Below are positions 11,720 to 21,439 of a stretch of DNA of 25,156 nucleotides, one piece after another; position 1 is the first letter of the stretch, and each line of letters begins with the position of its first letter. Position numbers and translations under genes: made by a program. Source of the DNA: Echinostoma caproni. Taxonomy: Eukaryota > Platyhelminthes > Trematoda > Plagiorchiida > Echinostomatidae. Location of the stretch: contig UZAN01039788.1 of NCBI GenBank assembly GCA_900618425.1, forward strand, positions 54,582 to 79,737, written 5' to 3'. The notes beneath the pieces were generated by a model. That model saw only the letters and a list, made by a program, of their open reading frames with translations, was not told where the DNA came from and ran no database searches.

Positions 11720-12500
11720 ACATATATATATATTTCTTAATTGGACTGAGGTAGACATCACTTTCAGATGGATAAGGTAAACGGTATTTCCTGACTTTTT
11801 AAAATGTGTCGGAGACATAAGAAGCCCATGAAAGATCGCGAAAAACGGTAACTTCGGTGCACTGTTCGGAGACACATTGATAACGGCATGCTGACCACAG
11901 TTCATTACATCCACAATGTATTTGTTTCCCTTCAGCAAAGAAAATGAGACATGTGTACACTTGGCTGGATTCTTTCTAAGGTTTTGATTTGTGAACCAGC
12001 TGTTACCCAGTGAGTAAATGTAGGAACTCGGAAAATTCATACCATTCAAAACAAAGTTCACATATTTAATAAATAGGAAATTTTCAAAATCAGGCATGGA
12101 AAAAATATCGGTAGAGAACTGGAAAAAGAACCTTGACCGGAAGGTAGAAGCGAAGAGTTTTATGCCTAGCATATAACAAACTGTTGGCGGTGAACGAAAT
12201 ACTTATATAATAGATTGGTCAAAGGTGACTGAATAGCCGATTAAGAGAGATAGAGAGCGTGCACGAAGAAATGTTGTCCTACTGACACAGTCAAAGGCGC
12301 CGCTGAAATAAAAGTAACAGCGAAACAGCCTTAAATTAACAGTACGGAGAAGAAGAATCATAGTGAATGAGGGATTCCAGTGCATCGTGGGTTGACTGGG
12401 GGCTACAATAAGCAAATTGAGTGCACTCGAGTGCATCTATCTGAGAGGACATCTTTTTGGAAAAAATATTGGAATTTTAAAACTAACAAACGTGTAAACG
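11720..12500 (-). pseudogene. Decayed non-LTR reverse transcriptase remnant
   Basis: RT remnant of a CR1/Jockey-like non-LTR element, read from high to low coordinates. The frame ending at 12203 contains FYFSGAFDCVSRTTFL near 12313-12266. This is RT motif A, normally x-L-D-F-S-x-A-F-D, with the first catalytic Asp replaced by Tyr. The frame starting at 12172 holds SWFTNQNLRKNPAKCTHVSF at about 12007-11948, the thumb-region block W....L..N..KC..MSF that follows motif C in these elements. It ends with a block like the palm-thumb junction near 11760-11720. About 95 bases with frame changes separate the two parts, and motif C itself is not recognisable. The last 50 codons of the second frame are low-complexity and probably not from the element. 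No endonuclease was found upstream. It differs in sequence from the LINE copies at 12.8, 13.8 and 20.8 kb, so I treat it as another family. Confidence 0.6.
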
Positions 12501-12671
12501 GTGGAGCGAAATAATATACGTACTCTTTCGGGATACTGCTGGCATGATAGAAGCCATTCCCCAGTAGTTTGGGAATGAAGCACCTATTGTACAGGTCGAC
12601 GACAGGGATATTGCGCATTCTTTGAGTACAACTACTGTATCGTATTATAATGACTTGTGAAGGCAACTAAA

Positions 12672-12692
12672 AACAACAACAACAACAACAAA
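12672..12692 (-). repeat. (TTG)n run, probable LINE 3' tail
   Basis: About six to seven AAC/CAA units on the plus strand, i.e. TTG repeats on the minus strand. It lies about 100 bases beyond the end of the truncated LINE coding tail at 12791. CR1/L2-type LINEs often end in short microsatellites in place of poly-A, so this is likely the 3' end of that copy. Confidence 0.55.
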
Positions 12693-12741
12693 TGTGTTCA
12701 CCGTTACAGTGGGATAAAAAATAAAAAAGCCATGCAAAACA

Positions 12742-12763
12742 ATGAACTTCAAAAGAAGTTCAT
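12742..12763 (-). repeat. Perfect 9-bp hairpin in LINE 3' region
   Basis: ATGAACTTC at 12742-12750 and GAAGTTCAT at 12755-12763 are exact inverted repeats around the loop AAAA. The hairpin sits between the end of the truncated LINE reading frame at 12791 and the (TTG)n run at 12672-12692. Several LINE RTs recognise a 3' stem-loop of their RNA, and this is a candidate for one. Confidence 0.65.
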
Positions 12764-12790
12764 CTTTGTAGGTTTAAAATTCCGTTCCTT

Positions 12791-12988
12791 TCATATGTTC
12801 ACCGTGTCAGTGAGAATACCAGCCAAATAGGGTACCGGTGAATCGCGATAAACGTTTATGCGGGAGGGAGAGCAGGGATAACTGGATTGGTTTGTAGCGT
12901 GGAAATGGCAAGTCGATAGATCGGGATTGAACGAATGACTGGGGTCGTTGAGTATCTTATGAACAGAGTGAACCCAAACGCAGCACAG
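12791..12988 (-). pseudogene. 5'-truncated LINE tail, copy 1
   Basis: C-terminal end of a CR1/L2-like RT protein. From about 12961 down to the stop at 12793-12791 it reads HKILNDPSHSFNPDLSTC, then SRINVYRDSPVPYLAGILT. The block ILNDPSHPLHFDLSSC...SSRIKIYKNCTVPCLARILTN of the nearly complete copy at 13.8-16.6 kb aligns along the whole length with few gaps. Homology can be followed upstream only to about 12988, so nearly the whole element is missing. This is the usual result of incomplete reverse transcription. The open frame continues upstream without a stop into unrelated GC-rich sequence (see the next entry). A hairpin and a (TTG)n run follow within 120 bases and complete the 3' end. Confidence 0.72.
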
Positions 12989-13009
12989 CCAATCGACGGG
13001 GCCGCTAAC

Positions 13010-13204
13010 CTCAACCTCAGAACTGCAAGCCACATTTGACTGCGGACCAACGAAAGCTTCGAAACCATCCGTTTGGTGCGTAACCGCATTTGCAACGGGA
13101 AGGGGACGGCTAACTGCTGTGTTTGGAGCAAGGGTGCTGCGAGTGATGTTGAAAGTATCCACTTTGGTAGCTGGTAGATGCTGGTTCGATTTGAGACCAC
13201 AAAA
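13010..13204 (-). other. Candidate exon or exonised segment
   Basis: On the minus strand a pyrimidine run, TTTTTTTCAG, ends with AG at 13206-13205, a strong 3' splice-site pattern. From 13204 a frame is open through 13010, where GAG|GTTAGC could be a 5' splice site. This gives 195 bases, exactly 65 codons. It starts after the Gln/Phe region and contains FNITRSTLAPNTAVSRPLP and then SSEVEVSGPVDW. The segment is richer in GC than its surroundings, and at least two minus-strand frames are open for about 400 bases here, with all three open at 13110-13255. If the donor is not used, the same frame runs directly into the LINE tail at 12988-12791, giving a hybrid end. I recognise no domain. It could equally be an unrecognised part of a repeat. 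Confidence 0.28.
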
Positions 13205-13682
13205 CTGAAAAAAACAATTCCGTGAATTGCAACGGTAAGCACACGCACGTAGCACATCGTCTCTTTAGATTCACCTTCTTAGCCTTTGAATGATCATTCA
13301 CTAAGGAGTGCTTTTTTGGCTTCACAAGAATGTTGTTTTTTCCTACGTAACTGTTTAAGTGTGGACGGGGAGATCCGACCGAAGAATAAATTTTCTCACA
13401 CATAACACGGATCATGGCAAAACTTCATATATTCAGTCAAGACACCACAAAAGGCTTCACAAAAATAGAATGGAATCCGTCTGATCTAATGTTTCTCCGT
13501 GTCTGGCGAGGTTTGCAACCTGGCAATGATGCCTACAAAACCTACAACCTCGACTCCCAGGGAAGAGTTGGTGATTAGATTTATTGAAGATCATAGGGGA
13601 TGATTTGAATGACGCATGATCAGAAGTGCCGAAGTGGAACCATAACTCACGTTACATAAGTTTGTATCTGGATTTGGCTTGG

Positions 13683-13745
13683 TATAACTTTTGCAAGCTG
13701 AGACATGCTTACATTTCAGTTAAAAATTGTACATTGGTCGTCACC
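13683..13745 (-). repeat. Dispersed repeat shared with 20681-20743
   Basis: The plus strand here has TATAACTTTTGCAAG, then ACATTTCAGTTAAAAA and GTCGTCAC. The same order and spacing recur at 20681-20743 with a few substitutions and small gaps. Both copies lie about 80 bases beyond the last codon of a minus-strand LINE (13825 and 20828), so this is most simply the common 3' untranslated region of these LINEs. Confidence 0.6.
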
Positions 13746-13824
13746 CTGGAGAAAATATAAAATTATAGACAAATTCAATAGAGTGCTGTTTAAAAAAGAT
13801 AAATGCCTCTAAAGTTTGATTCAT

Positions 13825-15351
13825 TCAATTAATGACTTCATTCATAACTCGTTCCTTGTTGGTCAAGATGCGAGCCAGACATGGTACAGTGCAGTTTTTA
13901 TAAATTTTTATTCTAGAGGATAGGTACCGATAAGAGGAACGAGTGATCGAGTGGGAGCGACAAGAAGATAAGTCAAAATGCAAAGGATGGGAGGGGTCGT
14001 TTAGAATGTTATTGGAAAAGGTTGTACAAGACTTCATATGACAATTAATAAGTTCTGTAATTAATGACTCGGCAGAAATTAAAGATGCACGGCTTGTTAT
14101 CAATAATCCATGACGGACAGTTTTAAAGTCTTGTTTTAATAGACCGGGAAACACTACAGAGGAGCAGTAAAGTAAAATAAGGAAAACGCATTGTTTAACA
14201 AAAGAGAACAAAACTTGTTGGGGAGTGCGAAATTGTCTGATCTTTCGGAGCTAAAAGGCGAGACGCCGAAGTTTTCCCATACAGTTCTGAATGTGTGTCG
14301 GCCACCAAAGATTATAATCGATAGTAACACCCAGATATTTAGCTGAGGTCTATTTAGACCAAAGGTTACTATACAGGGTTACAGAGTCTGAAGTAAGTGC
14401 AGAGTGGGAAGAACTAAAAATGCGCCCCAAGCACTCAAATGTGTTAAGTTTAAGGCCAGACTGTTTTGAAAACTGTTCGATTTGGGACAGATTTTCAGTA
14501 AAGGAAGAAAACTCCGAAGAAGAAACGGTCTGACATAAAGCGACATCGTCAGCATGCTTTTGGATATGTGCAGGGTGTGGAATTGAGGGATCACTAATGA
14601 AAGTAGAGGAAAGATACCGAGAGAGGACAGCACTTTGAAGCACACCAGAATTTTTGACTAGAGGACTTGGGGTCTTCCTGTCCAGCTTTGTGTACTCGGT
14701 ACTTTCGGTGAAAAAATCAGAAAGCCATGAAAGCAGCTGTTTCGGGGTACCAAAAGATTCAAACTTAAAAAGCAGGGATGACCGGGATACAAAATCAAAA
14801 GCAGACGAATAATCGAGAAAAATGCAACGAACAGATTTGGCAGAACTGTTCAATGACTTGCTTATAAAATGGATCAGAGTAGACACAGCATCCAAAATGG
14901 ATCTGTTGGGTTTATACGCAAACTGAAAACGGTCATGGGGAGTGGTGACAACTGACTGTAAGCGACTCAGGATGGCTTTCTCAGTCAACTTTAGAACTAT
15001 AGACGTCAATGCGATGGGACGAAAACGTTTTGCAAGAACGGTTGAGGATGAGGTCTTCGAGACAGGTATTATGGTCACTGGTCGCCAGGAATCGGGGATA
15101 ATCTGTGCAAAAAGAGATTTGTTGGTGAGGGATGTCATTATGCTAGTTAGAGGGGCTGCTCCAAAATTGAGAAACACCGGAGAAAGACCACCAGAGCTCG
15201 CAGATGAACTTAGAAGCCTAAAATTTTCATTATTAGAAAAAGAGAACAGATCAGAATTGAAAACCCCACATGGGAAAGAGGGTATCTGGGTATCGTTGGA
15301 CGGGCAAAGAAATGCAGTGTTAAGGCTATTTACATCAACATCACTGTTCAT
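13825..15351 (-). pseudogene. LINE reverse transcriptase with two in-frame amber stops
   Basis: The RT and C-terminal domain of the LINE, in a single frame of about 509 codons broken only by TAG at 14352-14350 and TAG at 14253-14251. Landmarks in order: RPVTIIPVSK and RFRPIALTSIVLKLTEKAI (fingers); RFQFAYKPNRSILDAV; IFLDYSSAFDFVSR (motif A, Asp kept); SGVLQSAVLSRYL (motif B, with the usual Gly and Pro replaced by Ser and Arg); IQKHADDVALCQ (motif C, Asp pair kept but Tyr replaced by His); and LKLNTFECLGRIF (thumb). After the first stop come KYLGVTIDYNLWW, a 40-codon stretch to the second stop, and the conserved tail FVKQCVFLILLYCSSVVFPG, ILNDPSHPLHFDLSSC and ILTNKER. The upstream start lies in the linker, and the protein would be translated with the endonuclease in an intact element. 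Confidence 0.88.
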
Positions 15352-15359
15352 GTTTTTCC

Positions 15360-16600
15360 TTTTTGTTCACAGAGAAGACGAATTCCATGCCACAGAAACA
15401 TTGTGTTTTTCGTTTGCGGGATTTGGGAAGAGAACGTCTTGTTTAAACGTGCAACCTCAGCCTTAATTAAGTTAGAATAGTGCTTTACAACAGATGGATG
15501 GTGAGATTCATAGGACCGTTCCTTTTGCCTTCGTGGTGAGTTCAAGCGAGGAGATGCAATTTTGCCGTTGCAAACAAACAATGTTTCCATGGGATGGCAA
15601 AAATGGAAAATCGATTTCATCGTTTCAGTGAAAAGACTGACACAGTTAAGAAGTGATGAACAAAAAGCAAACCAAGATTGGGCAACCGTTATGGAACGAC
15701 AGAGAAGAGAAATGCGGTTTGATGAAAAGTTACGGAAATGAAACCTTATCTGGTTTGATCGTACGTATATTTGATATGCAGAACAAGAGTATATCTTTGG
15801 TCTTAAGAGGAGAACAGAATAACCATTGGTAGCGACTGGGACCATTAGTTTGAGGAAATAAAGCGAGATTGTTTGTGATTAATCGTTCAAGTATAGAGCT
15901 GCCTCTGGTAGGAGAATGAGACAAATCAGACAAGCCAAAAGAAAGCAGAGGGAAAGTGCTTGCATGGTTGAAGTTACCAACAGCCAAAGGAAAATTCTCA
16001 TCCAATATTGGAACCAAAAACGGATGTAATGGTCAAAGAAAGAAGTTATATCTGACTGGGAGCACGAAGGAGGTATATATGCATTGATAATAATTGCACT
16101 TTTATATCGGGAAAATCTGGGATGGCAACGAACGGATCAACAGTCAGTTGATTTTTCAAAATAGTTGAAAACCACTTCAGACTTGCCACACCAAGAAGCA
16201 TTGGCGTACGTTGCCGCAATACTTCCAGTTTTCTTCCTGTTATGTTGTCTATCCTGCCGGCAATAGTCGAAACCATCTATCTGCTCAAGAGCATCCTCAA
16301 CGTTTTGATTAACCAGGTTTCTTGTATACATACAACATATGTGTTGGACTGTATGCGTGTGTTCAGTGAGGAAGTTAAATCCGAGATCTTTGCGAAGAGA
16401 GAGCAAACGTTGGTACTGATTAATGACGGCAAGGTCATTTTGGCAGGAGGGGTGCTATTAGGCGCATTAACCAAACACAGAGAGATAAACTTCAAGTCTG
16501 GTGAAAAAGAACAAATGTTTTCTGCAACCCCCAGGGCAGTCTGGAAAGTGGCATCAAACCTGCTAAAGTTAAAATAAACAATGCAAAGGGAAAACTTCAC
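15360..16600 (-). pseudogene. LINE endonuclease domain, frameshifted
   Basis: Apurinic-type endonuclease that would nick target DNA for insertion. The first frame (16600-16277) contains NVCSLFAKISDLTSSLNTRI and then VVCIQETWL (Glu near 16321), matching the N-terminal N..S...K...L and ETWL motifs. A second frame carries QNVEDALEQIDGFDYCRQDR near 16310-16250 and continues to about 16137. A third has IPDFPDIKVQLLSMHIYLL near 16135-16060. A fourth (16017-15730) has LAVGNFNHAS, where G-D-F-N is expected, so the catalytic Asp is replaced. The late S-D-H motif is lost near the frame change at about 15840. The linker to the RT follows in the frame ending at 15348, with RRQKERSYESHHPSVVKHY. At least three frame changes make it non-functional. 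Confidence 0.75.
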
Positions 16601-16911
16601 ACAATGTGGTAAGGTTGAAGAACAAATGTTTTTGAATGCATTAAAAGGATCAGTGGAATACGCAGCAGAATAACAACGGACCGGTAGTTACTGAGGCGCT
16701 TAGATCTGTACTGTTGTAGAAGAGTGACAATAAGAATAGTGGAATATTCAAAAACTCTTTTGTCTGACTTGGTCAGTTGTGCATATGACAATGCCACATT
16801 TTGGTGAATTGGAGCTGGTCGATCAACTTTGTGGATGGGAAACTTGTCGATTTTTACATTGTCATTAATCTCTTCGTGAAGCCAGCTTTCCGAAAGGATC
16901 GTAATACCGAT
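16597..16911 (-). pseudogene. Endonuclease fragment of a second LINE
   Basis: An open frame of 104 codons between stops on the minus strand. It begins with IGITILSESWLHEEINDN and then KFPIHKVDRPAP. This matches the N-terminal E-T/S-W-L...D-x-x-V...Y/F-x-x-x-R-x-D-R region of apurinic-type endonucleases of non-LTR elements, with the catalytic Glu near 16890. The rest, ending in LLQQYRSKRLSNYRSVVILL, is compatible with the following strand-helix region but is diverged. It directly precedes the LINE at 13825-16600, which carries its own ETWL block. The two therefore belong to different insertions, with the junction near 16600. Only this piece of the element is seen. Confidence 0.6.
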
Positions 16912-16914
16912 TTA

Positions 16915-19900
16915 TTAAAGAGTGATTTTTTATCAATTTATTAAAATTGGTAGGAATACATTTGAGCTCAGGGCCCTAATTTCTGTGCTCCAACTTATCC
17001 TTCTATACTACTTATTACAGAAGAAACAGTTCTTTTCTGACAAAGAACAACTTAGAGAAAAAATAGGACTATCATCCAGATGTGACAAATAAGTGCTGTT
17101 TCATGTGTTCCACTCTCCTCTGGATTCCGTTTGAGGCTAAATGCGCCTGTATAATTCACTTTTGACCCAGATTGTCCTTCAACCGCAACATACAATGAGT
17201 TGTTCCATAGACAGACGGGCTTTGACTGACTCATCAAGTCACTCTATGGTCTTGTCCTGTCTTTCTGTCCCACTAGCTCTCAAACAAAATTCCCTCTCGA
17301 TTTGTGTGTGTGTATGTGTGTCTGTGTGCGTATGTGTGTGTACTAGCTTCCGAATGCATCAGTGTGTGTATGCGTGTCTGTGTGTGCGTGTGTGTATGCT
17401 CGTGAAAAGTCTGACCCCAGGCTCAATCGCCAGACGCAGCAGGGAAGCTAGTAGGGTCATTGTCCCTTCCCGATAGGAATGACCTCGTGAACTCTTGGTT
17501 GAAAGGATGCGCGGATTTGTGATAAGAACGCCTTATTCACGCACGTAACATTAACGTGGATCGATAAGCCGTTATGAGAGATAAAAAATCAAATACAATT
17601 CCATTCCATTCGAATCTACCTTTGTTCATTCCCCCACAAGGGTCTTCAGCACATCATCGATTGCAACGATTACTCACAACATGAGGGTAACAGTAAACTC
17701 GTCTTGGACAGAGTGGGTGAGATATCTTGCTTGCAAGGTAGGGTAGAACAGTGTTCTTGTTGGGGCGCAGTATAGATTTTATCGATGTCAGGTGGATGAG
17801 AAAGATGCAATAAAGTAATGGAGTTTGATAGGTATAGAGGTTACCATAAGAAGGAAAGTGACTGCTTTTCCGAAATAAACTAAATTATAGTAATGGAAAC
17901 GAGTGAAACTTATTAGAAATCTGACGATCCGAAGAAACATGAAAAAATCCATCTGCCGGCAATAAAGTAAAAGAGGATGTAAAGGATACGTGGCACGATG
18001 CAAGGATTCACAAATTTCAAAAGAAAATTCCATACCGCAATATATTATTCATATCCAGGAAGATTTCGCGACATCTTAACATAGTGCATACTGTAGAAAA
18101 TGCATTGTTTATATAGAAAATGGCTCTGGTATAACAAACAAAGTAAATTAATATAAACTAAAACAGACAAAAATAAAAAGGGAGAGGGTAAAAAGAGAAC
18201 TATAACAACACGGTAAGGACAGACCAGTAAAGTTCTTTCAGTTACTATCTAAGGAGCTTCCATCGGATTTGTGACTTGTAGACAAATCGAACCGCCGTGC
18301 TTCGGTCGACCAAGCTTTGAGTAAGCATAATATGTATCGAGCCAGGGCCAGCGGCTGGGTTTTGTCGTTACGATTGCTGTTTCTGTGCAACGAACTTCAC
18401 CTCGATTGCGCAATCTCACTTCGAACCCGATTTAGAATACGTTCAACCACCCGGTTACGTAATTGTTATCCTGTTCTGCCCTCGAAGGGCATTTTGCCTC
18501 CATTTTAGTATTGGTAGATAAAATTAGCGTTCATGTACAGAGTCAGATGTTCTTTTGCCAAGGGCATGGGTACTACGATGGTCCGACAGAAGATTTGGGG
18601 GTCGTGGCATAATGGGTTCGGGCGATTTTCGATCTTAGCCGATTTTTGGTAAGGCAGCTTACGTCCTTACTTTTGAATGGAAGGCACAATCTTACTCGCA
18701 ATTCTGGAGCTGAGGGATTCCGTTTCTAAACTCTTGTTTTGTTCTTCTTACTGACACTGCGGAGTGAGTGGTAAAACGAGAGTGTGTATGGTAACAAAGC
18801 TCCACCGATTGTTATTGAATGAACTTGCTCAACATGCACTTCCAAAACAAACTGATAAATTCGTTAAGAATTGCGATATAGTCTTTTCTTTTGAAATTAA
18901 TCTCGCCAGAGGCTTGCTTTGGCTTTCCCAATATAAAACAAATCGTATTAATATTGAAACATACGCCAGGTACAAGACAGCTGTAATGTGTACTGATCTG
19001 ATGGCTTGAAACAAATTCTGCAAATCGTTCTCTGTGGTTCTATCTATTTTGTTGTTGTTTTGTACCCACGTGTTTTTCTATTTAATAGCCTACGCTACTT
19101 AATGTTACACAGTAGTGTTTCTTTCGATAAAAAATAGCAGATACGATTAAATGTTCAGTGACTAAATGCGCAGAACAAAAAACGGGAAGTATTTGGTTAA
19201 AGTCTATTTTATTCCCCAACTAGATTCCTACACTGATCCCGTGATTTTCAATCAGTACGCCATTCACGATTTTCCGGCCGCTGCACACAAAGTATTTTAG
19301 TAAAGAGATTTCACCGGTACGCAATGCTCGAAATATCTCAAAATCAGGAAACACAACCGATAACGAAGTCGCACACGTAATCAGCTACCGAAATCTCCTG
19401 ACACCGAGAGACAGGAATATTCTGTAAAAGTAACGGCCAGTTTATTTGATGAAATCAATCAAATTAAAATGAAATAGTATATACCAGGGCATATCATTGT
19501 TTGAATGAGTATTGCCTAGTCGGTATGTCATAGTCCGTGTGTTCGCTTTCCAGCGTTCATCCATTCCAGATCGGTGGGAATCTTCATCTCTTGATTGGCG
19601 ACCTGGATATGGTATCATGGCGTATGCATATTACCATCCGATCTTGCCACAAGATCACTACATAGCGCTTTCTAGAATTTGTCATATACTGCTATAAACC
19701 GGCTATTGCTCACAGCAACAGCAACTGATGGAGAAATTATAGGGTCATTCGAACGTGAGGCGACTGTTGCGATATAAAGTTCTCAGCGCAAACTCTAACT
19801 AGGTCGAATACTGTCGAGTAAATGGAATGTGAGAGCAAGTAAATTTTACACCCCATCCGCGGTGACGTCACATTTTCTGAAGTTCCACATTGTCTGCTTC

Positions 19901-20660
19901 TCCCCAAATATCGAAGAAAGAAGGTCTTTTGTTCGATGTCCTTTCAGGATCTACGTTGTAATCCAATCACTAGCCGAACAACTCGTCTATGGTTCTAAAA
20001 ACAGAGTCAAACTGGGATTACACTTGAGGGACCGGGGCGATGAGAATTCATGCTTGAATTGTGCCTACATTTTTGTGCACCAGGTGAGCTACGAGGTGAT
20101 AGCAAATATAACTGAACTTCCCACATTGGTTTAGAAATCCAACTTACAGAATGGCTAGTGCCCAATGTTAGCTGAACATTTTAGGACCGTCAGATATAGT
20201 TCGTATTTGATCCTTACAAATTGTGCATCATGTATGATAATAGAACGGCACTACGCAAACATCGCGGTACCACTTTCGGACGGTAAAACAATACGCGGAA
20301 ATTCCAACCAATCTAGTGGGCACAAGGATGTGAATATTCGGAGACCAACCCACGTACCATATCGACCGCGATTGAATAGCTAAGTAATAGTTAATCGTTG
20401 ATCTGGGATTCTGATACTCGTTTCCATGTGTTACCTAATAGATTCACTTGGGTCCACAGCTAACCTTGATTTGGTCTCAGTTCGTACCATGCAGTGAGTC
20501 ATCGACCGGAATGACTAATAGCATTATCCCGGCACCAACACTAATCCGATAACTGAAATACCCGGACTCAATCTTATTATCATCAACCATAGGAAGGTAT
20601 GGCATTTCGGCCTTAAGTGAAACTAATGAAACTTCATAGGAATCCACTGACGCCAAGTAT
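16915..20660. other. No gene recognised
   Basis: Open frames reach about 111 codons, but that one (17141-17476) is produced by GT-rich simple sequence. Frames of 81 and 101 codons at 18764-19009 and 19829-20134 (plus strand) and a hydrophobic one of 81 codons at 17788-18033 (minus strand) carry no domain I know. They could be exons, but nothing supports that. Confidence 0.45.
17303..17398. repeat. GT-rich imperfect microsatellite, two blocks
   Basis: Blocks at 17303-17342 and 17362-17398 are mostly GT with interspersed AT, CT and GC units, separated by about 20 bases of unique sequence. The pattern suggests an old, interrupted GT array. Confidence 0.85.
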
Positions 20661-20680
20661 GAATTGTATGGTGTGTTGTG

Positions 20681-20743
20681 TATAACTTTCGCAAGTACTA
20701 GAGCTCACATTTCAACTAAAAAATCATCCACGCTAACCGTCAC
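20681..20743 (-). repeat. Dispersed repeat shared with 13683-13745
   Basis: The plus strand has TATAACTTTCGCAAG, CACATTTCAACTAAAAAA and ACCGTCAC in the same order as at 13683-13745. It sits about 85 bases beyond the end of the minus-strand LINE tail at 20828, matching the position of the other copy relative to its own LINE. Confidence 0.6.
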
Positions 20744-20827
20744 AATGTGCGTAATAAACTTTGAGAAAACTTTTTACAAACATGGGTGTTGTATCCCGTA
20801 TGAGTCAGTAAGTACGCAAGTAGTGAA

Positions 20828-21434
20828 TTAAGTAGTAATTATATTTCCAGTATGTAAACGCAAACGTAGCCGGTCCGTAAGCCGGCGAGCAAGCAGTGCG
20901 TCAACAGGCAGACAGGCAGGCACAGAACTGGCGCAAGTCTTACCAAAAGGAGTGTCATCACGCTGGGCAGTCAACGAACCAAGCAATGAGGAGAGATCAA
21001 TACTGCCCTCTGATTCGCTGAGGTGGATCGACCTTGTAACAGGGTAAGTCCGCATGACGTGCGTCCGTGCGTGTGGTGGCAGGTCGCAACGGTCAAACAC
21101 ATGATGCGCGGTAAACGTTTCACTCGACCGCAGGCCACAACAATGGGGACATTTCATAATCCAAGGTTAAGACAAAGTTATTGTCCGCAGTTTGTTTGTG
21201 AATAGACGAGCATGATACGGTAGAGGTGAATTGAGATGAGCGTTAATTCGAGATGAAATTTGACGGAATTTGGAGCGCGCTGAATGATGAGAACGACAAC
21301 GTGTCAGTTCTGCGTGCAATGGGTGGTCAGGATTTGTGAGAATCCTCTCAGTAAATTTCACACAAGAAGTTACGTGATACGCTGAAAGCTTGAAAGCTAA
21401 CTCATTCACAGGAATGGAAGAGACACAACATCAA
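20828..21434 (-). pseudogene. 5'-truncated LINE tail, copy 2, with Cys/His cluster
   Basis: C-terminal end of an RT protein related to the LINE at 13.8-16.6 kb but clearly diverged. After a stop near 21434 the frame reads SSIPVNELAFKLSAYHVTSC, then RILTNPDHPLHAELTRC, SSRINAHLNSPLPYHARLFTN and a TAA at 21169-21167. These align with ISAESLITELINCHMKSC, NILNDPSHPLHFDLSSC and SSRIKIYKNCTVPCLARILTN of the larger copy. Three codons beyond the stop, in the same frame, comes MKCPHCCGLRSSETFTAHHV followed by FDRC. This fits the C-x2-C...H-x4-C cluster often found at the end of non-LTR RT proteins. The frame continues for about 85 more codons to 20828 with no further recognisable domain. The region is richer in GC than its flanks. 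The RT catalytic part is absent. Confidence 0.7.
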
Positions 21435-21439
21435 TTACT

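Larger units (their letters stand above)
13825..16600 (-). mobile_element. Nearly complete CR1/L2-like LINE, inactivated
   Basis: A non-LTR retrotransposon of about 2.8 kb, read from high to low coordinates, with an apurinic-type endonuclease followed by RT and a C-terminal tail. No ORF1-type protein is evident ahead of the endonuclease, and the 5' end may be truncated near 16600, where a different endonuclease fragment abuts. The endonuclease half changes frame several times, while the RT half is one frame with two amber stops. Two other copies of its 3' end are found at 12791-12988 and 20828-21434, and a shared 3' block lies at 13683-13745. Family assignment to the CR1/L2/Jockey group rests on domain order and RT motifs seen by eye. 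Confidence 0.8.

Noticed and set aside
14942..15466. Plus-strand frame of 174 codons
   Set aside because: It lies antisense to the well-supported reverse transcriptase at 13825-15351.
17141..17476. Plus-strand frame of 111 codons with Cys/Val repeats
   Set aside because: It is produced by translating GT-rich simple sequence.
19829..20134. Plus-strand frame of 101 codons with two Cys near its end
   Set aside because: No family recognised, and the length is within chance for this base composition.
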